Assembly (NCBI GenBank): GCA_034096865.1
Contig: JAWQFJ010000569.1
Location: 55,001 to 119,000 of the forward strand
DNA: 64,000 nt
DNA from: Theodoxus fluviatilis
Taxonomy: Eukaryota; Mollusca; Gastropoda; Cycloneritida; Neritidae
Direction of reading: 5' to 3'
In this document: piece by piece, positions 23,901-35,822 of the stretch
How positions within the stretch are numbered: position 1 is the first letter of the stretch
How the letters are laid out: the number at the start of each line of letters is the position of its first letter
Notes under the pieces: model-generated
The model's database searches: none
What the model saw: the letters and a program-made list of their open reading frames with translations, nothing else
Told to the model about the DNA's origin: nothing
Position numbers and translations under genes: made by a program

Positions 23901-26900
23901 TGGCGAGGCTGACAGAGTGGAATAATACAGTATGCATCCACTACAGCAACATGGAGATGGCAAGGCTGACAGAGTGGAATAATACAGTATGCATCCACTA
24001 CAGCAACATGGAGATGGCGAGGCTGACAGAGTGGAATAATACAGTATGCATCCACTACAGCAACATGGAGATGGCCAGGCTGACAGAGTGGAATAATACA
24101 GTATGCATCCACTACAGCAACATGGAGATGGCGAGGCTGACAGAGTGGAATAATACAGTATGCATCCACTACAGCAACATGGAGATGGCCAGGCTGACAG
24201 AGTGGAATAATACAGTATGCATCCACTACAGCAACATGGAGATGGCGAGGCTGACAGAGTGGAATAATACAGTATGCATCCACTACAGCAACATGGAGAT
24301 GGCGAGGCTGACAGAGTGGAATAATACAGTATGCATCCACTACAGCAACATGGAGATGGCCAGGCTGACAGAGTGGAATAATACAGTATGCATCCACTAC
24401 AGCAACATGGAGATGGCGAGGCTGACAGAGTGGAATAATACAGTATGCATCCACTACAGCAACATGGAGATGGCGGGGCTGACAGAGTGGAATAATACAG
24501 TATGCATCCACTACAGCAACATGGAGATGGCCAGGCTGACAGAGTGGAATAATACGGTATGCATCCACTACAGCAACATGGAGATGGCCAGGCTGACAGA
24601 GTGGAATAATACAGTATGCATCCACTACAGCAACATGGAGATGGCGAGGCTGACAGAGTGGAATAATACAGTATGCATCCACTACAGCAACATGGAGATG
24701 GCGGGGCTGACAGAGTGGAATAATACAGTATGCATCCACTACAGCAACATGGAGATGGCGAGGCTGACAGAGTGGAATAATACAGTATGCATCCACTACA
24801 GCAACATGGAGATGGCGGGGCTGACAGAGTGGAATAATACAGTATGCATCCACTACAGCAACATGGAGATGGCCAGGCTGACAGAGTGGAATAATACAGT
24901 ATGCATCTACTACAGCAACATGGAGATGGCCAGGCTGACAGAGTGGAATAATACGGTATGCATCCACTACAGCAACATGGAGATGGCCAGGCTGACAGAG
25001 TGGAATAATACAGTATGCATCCACTACAGCAACATGGAGATGGCGGGGCTGACAGAGTGGAATAATACAGTATGCATCCACTACAGCAACATGGAGATGG
25101 CCAGGCTGACAGAGTGGAATAATACAGTATGCATCCACTACAGCAACATGGCGAGGCTGACAGAGTGGAATAATACGGTATGCATCCACTACAGCAACAT
25201 GGAGATGGCCAGGCTGACAGAGTGGAATAATACAGTATGCATCCACTACAGCAACATGGCGAGGCTGACAGAGTGGAATAATACGGTATGCATCCACTAC
25301 AGCAACATAGAGATGGCGAGGCTGACAGAGTGGAATAATACAGTATGCATCCACTACAGCAACATGGAGATGGCGAGGCTGACAGAGTGGAATAATACAG
25401 TATGCATCCACTACAGCAACATGGCGAGGCTGACAGAGTGGAATAATACGGTATGCATCCACTACAGCAACATGGAGATGGCCAGGCTGACAGAGTGGAA
25501 TAATACAGTATGCATCCACTACAGCAACATGGCGAGGCTGACAGAGTGGAATAATACAGTATGCATCCACTACAGCAACATGGAGATGGCGAGGCTGACA
25601 GAGTGGAATAATACAGTATGCATCCACTACAGCAACATGGAGATGGCGAGGCTGACGGAGTGGAATAATACAGTACGCATCCACTACAGCAACATGGAGA
25701 TGGCCAGGCTGACAGAGTGGAATAATACAGTATGCATCCACTACAGCAACATGGAGATGGCGAGGCTGACAGAGTGGAATAATACAGTATGCATCCACTA
25801 CCGCAACATGGAGATGGCGAGGCTGACAGAGTGGAATAATACAGTATGCATCCACTACAGCAACATGGAGATGGCCAGGCTGACGGAGTGGAATAATACA
25901 GTATGCACCCACTACAGCAACATGGAGATGGCGAGGCTGACAGAGTGGAATAATACAGTATGCATCCACTACAGCAACATGGAGATGGCAAGGCTGACAG
26001 AGTGGAATAGTACAGTATGCATCCACTACAGCAACATGGAGATGGCAAGGCTGACAGAGTGGAATAATACAGTATGCATCTACTACAGCAACATGGAGAT
26101 GGCCAGGCTGACAGAGTGGAATAATACAGTATGCATCCACTACAGCAACATGGAGATGGCGAGGCTGACAGAGTGGAATAATACAGTATGCATCCACTAC
26201 AGCAACATGGCGAGGCTGACAGAGTGGAATAATACAGTATGCATCCACTACAGCAACATGGAGATGGCGAGGCTGACAGAGTGGAATAATACAGTATGCA
26301 TCCACTACAGCAACACGGAGATGGCGAGGCTGACAGAGTGGAATAATACAGTATGCATCCACTACAGCAACATGGAGATGGCCAGGCTGACAGAGTGGAA
26401 TAATGCAGTATGCATCCACTACAGCAACATGGAGATGGCCAGGCTGACAGAGTGGAATAATGCAGTATGCATCCACTACAGCAACATGGAGATGGCGAGG
26501 CTGACAGAGTGGAATAATACAGTATGCATCCACTACAGCAACATGGAGATGGCGATGCTGACAGAGTGGAATAATACAGTATGCATCCACTACAGCAACA
26601 TGGAGAAGGCGAGGCTGACAGAGTGGAATAATACAGTATGCATCCACTACAGCAACATGGAGATGGCGAGGCTGACAGAGTGGAATAATACAGTATGTAT
26701 CCACTACAGCAACATGGAGATGGCCAGGCTGACAGAGTGGAATAATACAGTATGCATCCACTACAGCAACATGGAGATGGCGAGGCTGACAGAGTGGAAT
26801 AATACAGTATGCATCCACTACAGCAACATGGCCAGGCTGACAGAGTGGAATAATACAGTATGCATCCATTACCGCAACATGGAGATGGCCAGGCTGACAG

Positions 26901-27563
26901 AGTGGAATAATACAGTATGCATCTACTACAGCAACATGGAGATGGCGAGGCTGACAGAGTGGAATAATACAGTATGCACCCACTACAGCAACATGGAGAT
27001 GGCGAGGCTGACAGAGTGGAATAATACAGTATGCATCCACTGCAGCAACATGGAGATGGTGAGGCTGACAGAGTGGAGTAATACAGTATGCATCCACTAC
27101 AGCAACATGGAGATGGCGAGGCTGACAGAGTGGAATAATACAGTATGCATCCACTACAGCAACATGGAGATGGTGAGGCTGACAGAGTGGAATAATACAG
27201 TATGCATCCACTACAGCAACATGGCGAGGCTGACAGAGTGAAATAATACAGTATGCATCCACTACAGCAACATGGAGATGGCGAGGCTCACAGAGTGAAA
27301 TAATACAGTATGCATCCACTACAGCAACATGGAGATGGCGAGGCTGACAGAGTGGAATAGTACAGTATGCATCCACTACAGCAACATGGAGATGGCGAGG
27401 CTCACAGAGTGGAATAATACAGTATGCATCCACTACAGCAACATGGAGATGGCGAGGCTGACAGAGTGAAATAATACAGTATGCATCCACTACAGCAACA
27501 TGGAGATGGCGAGGCTGACAGAGTGAAATAATACAGTATGCATCCATTACAGCAACATGGAGA
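14970..27563. repeat. Giant 57-bp minisatellite, about 220 copies
   Basis: About 12.6 kb of head-to-tail units with the plus-strand translation MEMARLTEWNNTVCIHYSN (19 residues, 57 bp). A 51-bp variant lacks the six bases ATGGAG (or its equivalent) and occurs in groups. Most units differ at a few recurring sites: GCC/GCG/GCA/GGG in the Ala-Arg codons, ACA/ACG before GTATGCAT, and CAC/TAC in the His codon. Every unit holds the palindrome ATGCAT. The unit length divisible by three and the lack of stops leave long frames open on both strands. The first units (14970-15300) and last units (27230-27563) are the most diverged, as expected at array edges. A one-base deletion near 23560 shifts the frame. 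Confidence 0.98.
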
Positions 27564-28482
27564 CACTGCAAGACTGGCAAGAGTGGAATGATGCCCAACC
27601 CCCAGCCTCGGAAATGGAATAGTGTCCTCCGTTGGGTGAAATGGTAGACGCAAAAATAAAGTCATTGAGATGCTTGAATTCATGGTGCAACGTACTTTAG
27701 ACCCAGTTTTGGTCCTCAAACCACACATTTTTAACCTGGCCTGGTGATTGTATCATATTATTTGTCACTCCTGCATCGAGTCAACTTCCTAAGGAGCATG
27801 CCAATTCACAGCCAGCAGAGGGCAATTAAGGCGTCTGGCACTATCATAAAGCTTTGTTTTTGCAGAGCTAGGGGTGTAGCGGTCGCCTAGCTGCCGTTGA
27901 CTAGGCAGGCGTGGAGGTGAGGCTGCAGGCGCTGAAGAGACCATTGACGTGCGAATTCCACTCGAGAGAGGAAAGGAGGAGTGCGTGAAGGAAAGATCTC
28001 TGGAAGACATGAGCATCACGACAGTGCAAGTTTGTGGCTTTTACCACGTTCAGGGATAGCCTGGACGTAAATAATAGGGTCACAAGGAGCGCTGCAAACA
28101 TTAAACGCAGGGTGCCAGTGACCATAGTCTGCTGAAGCAGACAGACAGACGCCGACAAGAAACTTATAGTGAACAAACCCCTTTTGCGTTGTGCATAGTC
28201 CCTGAGTGAAACTGGAAGAAGGCGAGCTGCTATAGCTATTGATGAGCACTCAATATTAGAGTCTGGTCTACATAGTGATCGATCAGGTGGTATTGTATAT
28301 TGCAACATTACAAAATGTCAATGTGTCATATAGTTCTGATGCAAATATAATGTAGTAGACTTGATTAACAGACAATGTAAGAATTTGAGCAGAACATGTT
28401 TATCCTTGATTCCTCCTCCTCCTTCTCAACTCCTCCTCCTCAACTCCTCCTCCAATTCCTCCTCCAACTCCTCCTCTTCCTC

Positions 28483-28514
<32 letters not shown>

Positions 28515-29396
28515 CTTCTTCTTCTTCTCACTATACTAACAGAAAATTGAATGAGTACAATGTTGGGTGTAATACCTTTGCTCCCTCCTGAGTAGTTAGA
28601 AAGTGCGACTTGCTTGCTCTTATTAGGCAAGTTGCGATTCATCTAGTTTCAATTGCCCCCACCCCACCATCACCCCTGTACCCCGTTTCCATTCCCACCC
28701 TCGAGCTCTTCGATTAAATGAGGAGAAAATGCATGAGCAATGAAAAGAAATAAACTGGCAGGCTCTAGTTAGTGCATGTTTTGCTTCATATGCCTGATGT
28801 TTCCTGATCGTCATATTTCCAGGGCACTTTGTTCAAACACACAATGGCTGACTGAAATATGGACACTTTTCGCGGACTTTGTTGAACGACATTTGCAGTT
28901 TTTCAAACATCTGTTTTTGTTTCATGACTAGGGGAGACAATCACTGCAAATGGAAGTAGAATGGCAGGTTAGTTTGCATGTTGAGTTTAGCATTCATCTT
29001 CAGTTGTCAACCTTTACCGCCATTTGTTAGTTCTGCGCATGGTTTGTGTTGTCATTTACGGCAGTTAAAGGCTTAGAAAATCAACTGATTTTCGCTGATA
29101 AATGAAAATACAAACCTAATAGCCAGAATCCCGATCAGTGCAACATTGAATTCGGCCGGCATATAAGTTATTATTATTATTATTATAACACTATTATTGT
29201 ATTAATAGTTGCAGTCAGATAGGTCACCCTGCTGAAATACGGAAAATGAGTACCGTGTGGAGTCCATAATACGTTATTAAAGCGTGGGTGCTAAATTTTA
29301 GCAAAACTATTTTGTTAATTAGGCTAAATCAATAGATTTCGTCCAATTTTTCTTTATCCATAAGAACGATAAAAATACAGCCAGAGAACTACCAGA
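27564..29396. other. Intergenic, no gene recognised
   Basis: Mixed sequence after the array. It holds a CTCCT-rich run and a poly-C tract at about 28405-28510, followed by a short TTC run. No open frame shows a motif or splice structure. Confidence 0.6.
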
Positions 29397-29462
29397 ATCG
29401 GCGATAGGCCCTGGACGCCTAAGCAAGCCGAAGAATTCTATTCTATTCTATTCTATTCTATA
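29397..29462 (+). repeat. Short dispersed repeat with ATTCT tail (inverted partner at 39281-39345)
   Basis: Contains CCCTGGACGCCTAAGCAAGC then CGAAGAATTCTATTCTATTC. The exact reverse complement, pentanucleotide run included, occurs at about 39281-39345. The shared tail suggests the 3' end of a retroposon using an ATTCT-type tail. Confidence 0.6.
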
Positions 29463-29914
29463 ACGTACTTGAGGCTTTGCGTTTTCACTCACACAGTCAC
29501 GACAGTGTGACAGTCACTGACAGTCACGACTGTCACAGTGTTGTTGGTTTAAATATATGTACGTAAACATTGCATGCCTGTTTGTCTTTGATCACTGTTA
29601 TTGTCGTTTTGAGGTGCAATTACAGTAATGTCAGGAGATTTAAAGTAGATATAGCTTTATTAGATGAACTTCAACCTTTGGAAGGGATCGAGAACATTAA
29701 GTTGATTAACAGTAAACAGTGGCTGAGATTACGAAACTACGCACTAAACGCTTTGTTAGGCTTATGCTCTTCGTAAAGCATTAATCTCTCGGTCACTCAT
29801 AATAACGGCAACGAACACCTAATAAACTGCTCTTAATGTGGCATCTGCACAAGATTGACAAGCGAATATCTAATACTTGATATTAGTATTTCAGCTACGG
29901 CCGAATCTTCTCAA

Positions 29915-29996
29915 GCTGTGATGGCCGAGTGGTTAAGGCGTTGGACTTGAAATCCAATGGGCTATGCCCGCGCAGGTTCGAACCCTGCTCGCAGCG
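29915..29996 (+). tRNA. tRNA-Ser (UGA)
   Basis: 82 nt that fold as a class II tRNA. The acceptor GCTGTGA pairs with TCGCAGC, with G as discriminator. The D arm is in GGCCGAGTGGTTAAGGC, the anticodon stem-loop is TTGGA-CTTGAAA-TCCAA with anticodon TGA, a long variable arm (GGG/CCC stem) follows, and the T arm contains GGTTCGAACCC. There is no intron. A T run at 30001-30006 is a good Pol III terminator. One G-T pair in the acceptor stem distinguishes it from the copy at 30821. Confidence 0.95.
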
Positions 29997-30189
29997 AACA
30001 TTTTTTGTCTCCTCGGTGCATAGAGTGCACGCTATAAATATTTTCTTCTTTTGTGGATTGAATGTTTTCAATTACTTATTTGGAGAAAAGTGCTTGTGTA
30101 TGTCGAAGTAGTCTGTATGATTTACGTGCTTAGTGAAGAGCACAACTGCAGTTGAATCAGGTGCAACGATCGTGTCTCCGTAATTAAGG

Positions 30190-30572
30190 GACATTGGGAT
30201 CGTCTGTTTGGCCCAAAATCTCGCGATTCTCCCTAAATGGCTAGTCGAGGGCGAGTGAAACGCTCCTACAGCTAGGAAAACGGCCAGTCATCTCGCAAGG
30301 CGGAAGAACATGGCTGCGTCCTGGCGCCAGAGTCGGTGAAGAAGTTGCCAATAGACGAAATAAGTGACGATTCAGATATCACATCAATCAGTTTTTCACG
30401 TTATAGAACACGCGAATTGAGGGAGCTCCGGACCTTCCTCGGCCTCCCGCCAAAGATTATATTCTTTAATGCTCCCGCCTTCACGGCGAGTGCGTCCTTA
30501 TGAGCGAGAAACGTAGGCAACGCCTAGCCCTCGCGATTCTCTCGAGATTTTGAGCCAAACAAACGCGCCCTT
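30190..30572. mobile_element. Candidate MITE with inverted ends, between the two tRNA-Ser genes
   Basis: Left end contains TGTTTGGCCCAAAATCTCGC and the right end, read on the minus strand, TGTTTGGCTCAAAATCTCGA; GATTCTC and GAGAATC stretches continue the pairing. The spacing is about 380 bp. No coding capacity is seen and no clear target duplication was found, so the boundaries are approximate. Confidence 0.5.
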
Positions 30573-30820
30573 TGACAGTGTGCTATCCACGTCTACACCT
30601 GTGAGCACTGATATTTTACCTCCAGATTTCCACGAACTATAGCTGCTGTCTCTTTGCCTCGAGTGGTTCTAATTCACCTTCCAACAATTTTGCTTAAAAT
30701 CGTAATAATGTTATAGCGTGCCTGTAATATTTGCTCCTACAACATTTACCAGAATCATTTAGATTGATTTAGTTCTTTAGTATAGAAGAGAGTGCAAGGA
30801 CGTACTCTCTATGTACGACA

Positions 30821-30902
30821 GCTGCGATGGCCGAGTGGTTAAGGCGTTGGACTTGAAATCCAATGGGCTATGCCCGCGTAGGTTCGAACCCTGCTCGCAG
30901 CG
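30821..30902 (+). tRNA. tRNA-Ser (UGA), second copy
   Basis: Same 82-nt structure as the copy 906 bp upstream, with a fully Watson-Crick acceptor stem (GCTGCGA/TCGCAGC) and one further change in the variable arm/T-stem region (CGCGTAGG instead of CGCGCAGG). TTTTT at 30912-30916 can act as terminator. The flanking sequences of the two copies are not obviously alike beyond the tRNA. Confidence 0.95.
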
Positions 30903-30956
30903 AGAGTGTCCTTTTTGTCAGAATTATCCCGTCTCTGCTTCGTTTATTTGGCTCCC

Positions 30957-31264
<308 letters not shown>

Positions 31265-31413
31265 CCTGTAACATTAATTCTTGTCTCCGGGTGGGAAGCC
31301 TTGACTGCTGACCGCAGCACTTGGAGGCAGCTCACCCATAAAGGCACCAAGGTCTTTGAAGCGGAGCGCCTGTTCAGCCTCGACCGGAAACGCCAGGCCA
31401 GGACAGAGAGCAT

Positions 31414-32167
31414 GTAGCGTGGAAAATAGTGACCCGTGGAAAACAGTAACCGGAAGTCATCGCAGAGTTATCTGCTCGGCTCTCTCTTTATGCGATTTAC
31501 CGCTCCTGCACCTGTTCTTCGCATGGAATATATCCCGACAAACGACGCATTAGTTGCTTTACGAGTTTTTGGTGCATTTGTGTCGTTTAACACATGATGT
31601 AGCGTTCAAAAAGTTTTTCTCCGTGAAAAGCCGTCTCCCCTGCTGGAAATAATGTGGGAGTCACCTCCCTGTAGTCTATTTTTAGTCTGGTTTTATAAAA
31701 CGCGACCGTTGACTGACTTGGCACGCCCGGGGAGTTATGCTAAGATCCGGCCGCGTTAATATATCTGCGTTTTGTGACAAACGTCTTGCTCGGCGGTACT
31801 GTACTCCATGCACCTTAACGGTGCGCGTGATTCGGGTGTAATCTTAAGCTAAACGACGTTCCGAATGTTTCCGACTTCGACCATTTCAGCAGCGCCAATA
31901 AACGTCGTTTAGCTTAAGATTACACCCGAATCACGCGCACCGTTAAGGTGCATGGAGTACAGTACCGCCGAGCAAGACGTTTGTCACAAAACGCAGATAT
32001 ATTAACGCGGCCGGATCTTAGCATAACTCCCCGGGCGTGCCAAGTCAGTCAGGCGGAGTGGCGTGTGCCGTCTCTTTTTAGAGTTGAATTTTCAGCACGT
32101 CCCGAGCAGATAACTCTGCGATGACTTCCGGTTACTGTTTTCCATGGGTCACTATTTTCCACGCTAC
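31414..32167. mobile_element. Foldback element 1 with perfect palindromic core
   Basis: Termini are GTAGCGTGGAAAATAGTGAC on the left and its reverse complement on the right, flanked on both sides by AGAGCAT (31407-31413 and 32168-32174), a 7-bp target-site duplication. The core at 31711-32050 has two 150-bp arms that are exact reverse complements, separated by a 40-bp spacer (31861-31900). The left half also holds about 230 bp of sequence (31480-31710) with no inverted partner. No transposase is encoded. Confidence 0.8.
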
Positions 32168-32174
32168 AGAGCAT

Positions 32175-32937
32175 GTAGCAGCCAAAAGTTACTCCCGGCC
32201 AAAAGTTACTCCGGAAGTCATCGCAGAGTTATCTGCTCGGCTTTTTCTTTATGCGATTTACCGCTCCTGCACCTGTTCTTTGCATGGAATATATCCCGAC
32301 AAACGACGCATTAGTTTCTTTACGAGTTTTTGTGTTTTTGGTGCATTTGTGTAGTTTAACACATAATATAGAGTTCAAAAAAGTTTTTCCCCGTGCAAAG
32401 CCGTCTCCGCTGCCGGAAATGATATGGGAGTCACCTCCCTGTAGTCTATTTGTAGTCTGGTTTTATAAAACGCGACCGTTGACTGACTTGGCACGCCCGG
32501 GGAGTTATGCTAAGATCCGGCCGCGTTAATATATCTGCGTTTTGTGACAAACGTCTTGCTCGGCGGTACTGTACTCCATGCACCTTAACGGTGCGCGTGA
32601 TTCGGGTGTAATCTTAAGCTAAACGACGTTCCGAATGTTTCCGACTTCGACCATTTCAGCAGCGCCAATAAACGTCGTTTAGCTTAAGATTACACCCGAA
32701 TCACGCGCACCGTTAAGGTGCATGGAGTACAGTACCGCCGAGAAAGACGTTTGTCACAAAACGCAGATATATTTACGCGGCCGGATCTTAGCATAACTCA
32801 CCGGGCGTGCAAAGTCAGTCAGGCGGAGTGGCGGGTGCCGTCTCTTTTTAGAGTGGAATTCTCAGCACGTCCCGAGCAGATAACTCTGCGATGACTTCCG
32901 GAGTAACTTTTGGCCGGGAGTAACTTTTGGCTGCTAC
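32175..32937. mobile_element. Foldback element 2, tandem with element 1
   Basis: Termini are GTAGCAGCCAAAAGTTACTC and its reverse complement. It begins directly after the AGAGCAT that closes element 1 and is followed by AGAGCAC at 32938, one base different. The core palindrome at 32481-32820 matches that of element 1 with a few substitutions in the right arm. The outer 45 bp differ: a duplicated GGCCAAAAGTTACTCC replaces the GTGGAAAA block of element 1. Confidence 0.8.
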
Positions 32938-32944
32938 AGAGCAC

Positions 32945-33069
32945 CAATCGGATCCTTTTCGTAGCCTGCCCTGCATCCGGGCACACCTGCACATCAGAGT
33001 TTGGCCTGTGATCTCACATGCGACTACACTGATGTCTTCATTGCTGCGTGAAGGACGTCAGTGATGATG

Positions 33070-33100
<31 letters not shown>

Positions 33101-33778
33101 CGTGCGTGCGTGAGTGTATGCGTGCGTATGTGTGTGTATCTGTCTGCATATGTGCCTGTTTGTGAGCCTGGCTGCCTGCCTGCCTGCCTGGTTTGCGAGA
33201 ACTAAAGGCTTCAACAATATTCATATGCTGACTTGGGCAACTTCTTTATAAATAATTGTGACCGGCCAACACGAAACAAACTCGCACAAGATGATTTGGC
33301 GCAACAGGCAGAAAAATGATCGGGTCAGCCTGGGTCGATTACATGTTCTTGCTTTAAAGCACGCCAGGAATACCTCATTTTTACGTCCTCGAATAATTTG
33401 TCTGAATAATACATGCATGAAAATAAAGTCCGTTTTTTTCCTTACCTCGACTACGCAGCCATTGCGTAGGAGAAGTTTACTTACTTACCACTTACTTAGG
33501 CCCATCGCTCCTCCTGGAGCATAGGCCATCGACGACAGTTATCCAGCGGGAGAAGTTTAGAGACCAGTATATTGCCCTTGGCACGGCTCCAATATCCAAA
33601 TGAGCACAACTTCTGCAATTTTGATCCTACAGTGTTCACATATATATTAAATCGATAACAAAAAAAACTGCAAAATAAATAAATAAATAAATCCAGTTAG
33701 GACTAGTTTTGTATTGGCATATCACATTTTTGCAACTGTACTTTTAAGTGAACTTGCGGCCTAGTAATAAAGTTTTCT
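32945..33778. other. Intergenic with short repeats
   Basis: TG/GCGT and GCCT microsatellite at about 33070-33195. The segment near 33470-33550 (ACTTACTTAGGCCCATCGCT then CCTGGAGCATAGGCC) looks like a dispersed repeat tail but has no second copy here. No gene is recognised. Confidence 0.5.
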
Positions 33779-33787
33779 CTCATTCTT

Positions 33788-33871
<84 letters not shown>

Positions 33872-33990
33872 CCTTCCTGCTTGCCCTCCCATCTGCCCTC
33901 CACCCCCTCCCACCCTCACATTCCAATCCCCCTTCTCTCCACTTGCCTTGGCCAAGTGCCTCCCCCCCCCCCCCCCCCCGCCCCCCCCCT
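33779..33990. repeat. CT microsatellite and poly-C tract
   Basis: CT dinucleotides at 33779-33867, then C-rich sequence ending in an almost pure C run at 33962-33990. Runs of this kind are prone to assembly error. Confidence 0.95.
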
Positions 33991-34537
33991 CCCTCTCTAG
34001 ACAAGGAAGTGAGGCAGATCAATCGGGTCCAGACGTTGACACAGGATGGAGATGAAACCTGGAACGATGGTCATCGAATGAGTCCGTGGTGATTCCACTT
34101 GTGGTAGGTGCCTGTCTGTCGAACATGGCAGTAGATGTTGTAGCGTGCACATGGATAGGATATAGAGAGGACAAGTTGGGCCGGTGACTTTTCAAACTCC
34201 TTTATTCGTCTTCCTTACAAAGCAGTATACAAGGGCATCCGACACAAACCGTGTTTATTCATAATTATGACAAGATATGCATCTAGCCCTTTGTTGCTTC
34301 ATTTCAGATATCTTGCTGCCTCATGCAGTGTTATCTCTGTTGATCAAACATCAATAATTGCTATTTGCATATCAGTCATTTGCTTGTTGAGTTTACACAC
34401 TGGTTGTTGAACGAGCTGAGTTGACAGAGGTTGTCGTACGAGCAATGCGCACACAGCGGTCTCTTTTTCGGGACTTCAAGTTCTTGTGCATTAGCGGTAA
34501 AAGCAAAGGACTGCTTAACGCTCATACGCCTGCCTGT

Positions 34538-35514
34538 AAGGCCCGTCGCACACTAGGCGTCCAAGCAGCCAAGCTGCCAAGCAGCTGGCGTATTTTGAAC
34601 GCGCAGTACAGTGTGCGAGGGTAGCCGCCGGCTGATTCGGCTGCGCGCGCCCAGCCGCTTGCGTCCAAGCGTCAGGCGCTTGGAAGTAGGGTCGTCTCTA
34701 TTTCCGAGCGCCTAGACGCTTGGACGTGGCCAATCAGATTGTTTGCAAGGGCAGGCAAGAAAACCTCTACAATCTCGGGATGAAAAGTTATTATGATCGT
34801 GACAAGACCCGGGAGAGTCTCCTGTGGATTGGGGTGGAGATGAAGAAAGGCTGGAGTGGTAAGTTTGAAATTTCGGCATAGTTTTCGTCAGCGTTCGATT
34901 AAACATGTTATTCAAATGATGCAGTGCTGATGTATCTTTTATCTCCGTAGTTTAGCTGTTAAAAACAGTGATGCCATTACAAGGGGTGATAAAGTTTTCT
35001 ACGAAGTCGAAGGTCCTGCAGAAACTGAACTCGGAACTGAGATGATTAGAAGTAATCCACACACTGCATTGCAGCCTAGAATTTTCACGGCTCCCAACGT
35101 GTCGGAGTGTTAATTTCTAATCTACATTGCAGTGATATTGTGCACGTGTCACCTTTTTTGTTGTTATTACCTCAGAGAAGAGAAGAAACAGCTCTTACAT
35201 TACAAAAAGTTACATTTACTTGAATTACATATTTGCTGCTTGCTTGTTGCTCACTTGTAACCCCTTCCAAATATTTGATGAGTGCTGTCGTCTGCAATGA
35301 ACAAATGACTTGGTAATAATCAGTACTATTCAATTTTTGTTTTGACCGTAGTTACTTGGTTGTTAAATATTTGCACTATCAATCATCATTGTGGCTATGG
35401 TCATGTGACGGAACGTATGTTGAATACCGCTGCTCTGATAATTTCTTCATAGAGCATTCAACTGCTTTTAATAAAAATCATGAGAAGAGTAGCTTTTGAC
35501 AACACAGCACAGGA

Positions 35515-35577
<63 letters not shown>

Positions 35578-35648
35578 CTCGCACACAAACATACACACAG
35601 GCAAACATAAACTGACGTACACACAGACACACACACACATGGACACAC

Positions 35649-35712
<64 letters not shown>

Positions 35713-35721
35713 AACACACAC

Positions 35722-35765
<44 letters not shown>

Positions 35766-35774
35766 TCACACACA

Positions 35775-35822
<48 letters not shown>

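Noticed and set aside
16269..27598. Open frames of 1,200 to 3,260 codons on both strands, which look like huge Cys-rich or repeat proteins
   Set aside because: They are the 57-bp tandem repeat read in stop-free frames. The same DNA is open in overlapping frames on both strands, has no conserved flanking domains, and varies like a satellite.
32121..32529. Frames of 77 and 92 codons in the foldback elements
   Set aside because: They lie across inverted-repeat arms and unpaired filler, with no transposase motif and no counterpart preserved in the third element.
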